This document shows, in pieces, positions 63,974 to 64,000 of a DNA stretch of 64,000 nucleotides. The notes under the pieces are model-generated. The model saw nothing but the letters and a program-made list of their open reading frames with translations, had not been told where the DNA came from and searched no databases. Position 1 is the stretch's first letter. Every line of letters starts with the position of its first letter. Made by a program: the position numbers and the translations under genes. Source of the DNA: Archangium lipolyticum (GTDB lineage Bacteria > Myxococcota > Myxococcia > Myxococcales > Myxococcaceae); contig NZ_JANKBZ010000016.1 in NCBI RefSeq assembly GCF_024623785.1, positions 62,001 to 126,000 on the forward strand, written 5' to 3'.

Positions 63974-64000
63974 ATCGCGCCGTCAGTTCAACGGAGCCCG

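Overview
The window reads as a piece of a large, GC-rich myxobacterial chromosome, most likely of the Cystobacter/Archangium group. This is inferred from family content, not from a database search. The signs are strong third-position G/C bias, many lipoproteins with a clear lipobox, MopE-type metal-binding repeats, a DUF2381-Ser/Thr kinase pair, chitinolytic enzymes, GspE-N domain proteins and a SitA-like lipoprotein toxin locus. I found no rRNA, tRNA, CRISPR array or transposase.

Layout. Positions 1-3.5 kb carry a pair of M16 zinc-peptidase genes and a DUF2239-SDR operon whose promoter holds three copies of a CCCGGG-centred palindrome. 3.5-6.4 kb holds a secreted GH46 chitosanase and a GH18 chitinase. 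6.6-17.9 kb is a run of mostly minus-strand genes: lipoproteins, two histidine kinases, a methyltransferase, a stand-alone secretin fragment, hydrolases and a coiled-coil protein. 18.2-25.1 kb is the classic chromosome-origin neighbourhood: dnaA divergent from rpmH-rnpA-yidD-yidC-jag-(small gene)-mnmE. 25-36.9 kb is mixed: a Uma2 protein, a GspE-N protein, hydrolases, a GNAT protein, a predicted HExxH metallopeptidase made of helical repeats, a peptidoglycan hydrolase and SppA.

36.9-40.3 kb is a five-gene minus-strand operon that looks like a contact-dependent kin-discrimination locus: a lipoprotein with a C-terminal AHH nuclease domain, bracketed by two Imm11-like proteins that share a 65-base identical 3' end. 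40.6-50.4 kb holds a fused M16 peptidase, an MDR oxidoreductase, a methyltransferase, IscS-like cysteine desulfurase, a TauE-type exporter, an unusual HIT/deoxyribosyltransferase-like fusion, gpsA and a small HIT protein. 50.4-54.2 kb is a defence island: a PtuA-PtuB (Septu) pair sits exactly between two directly repeated Uma2 genes. 54.2-64 kb carries a Ser/Thr kinase, an 18-unit ELWxxDGT lipoprotein, an AAA ATPase fused to a nuclease-like domain, a fourth Uma2 with a minisatellite N-terminus, and a DUF2381-kinase pair.

A palindromic repeat family (about 36 bp, GC-rich, 9-bp arms) occurs nine times, mostly between genes. Two copies lie inside mnmE in frame, between G4 and G5 of the GTPase domain, and one supplies the C-terminus of a histidine kinase.
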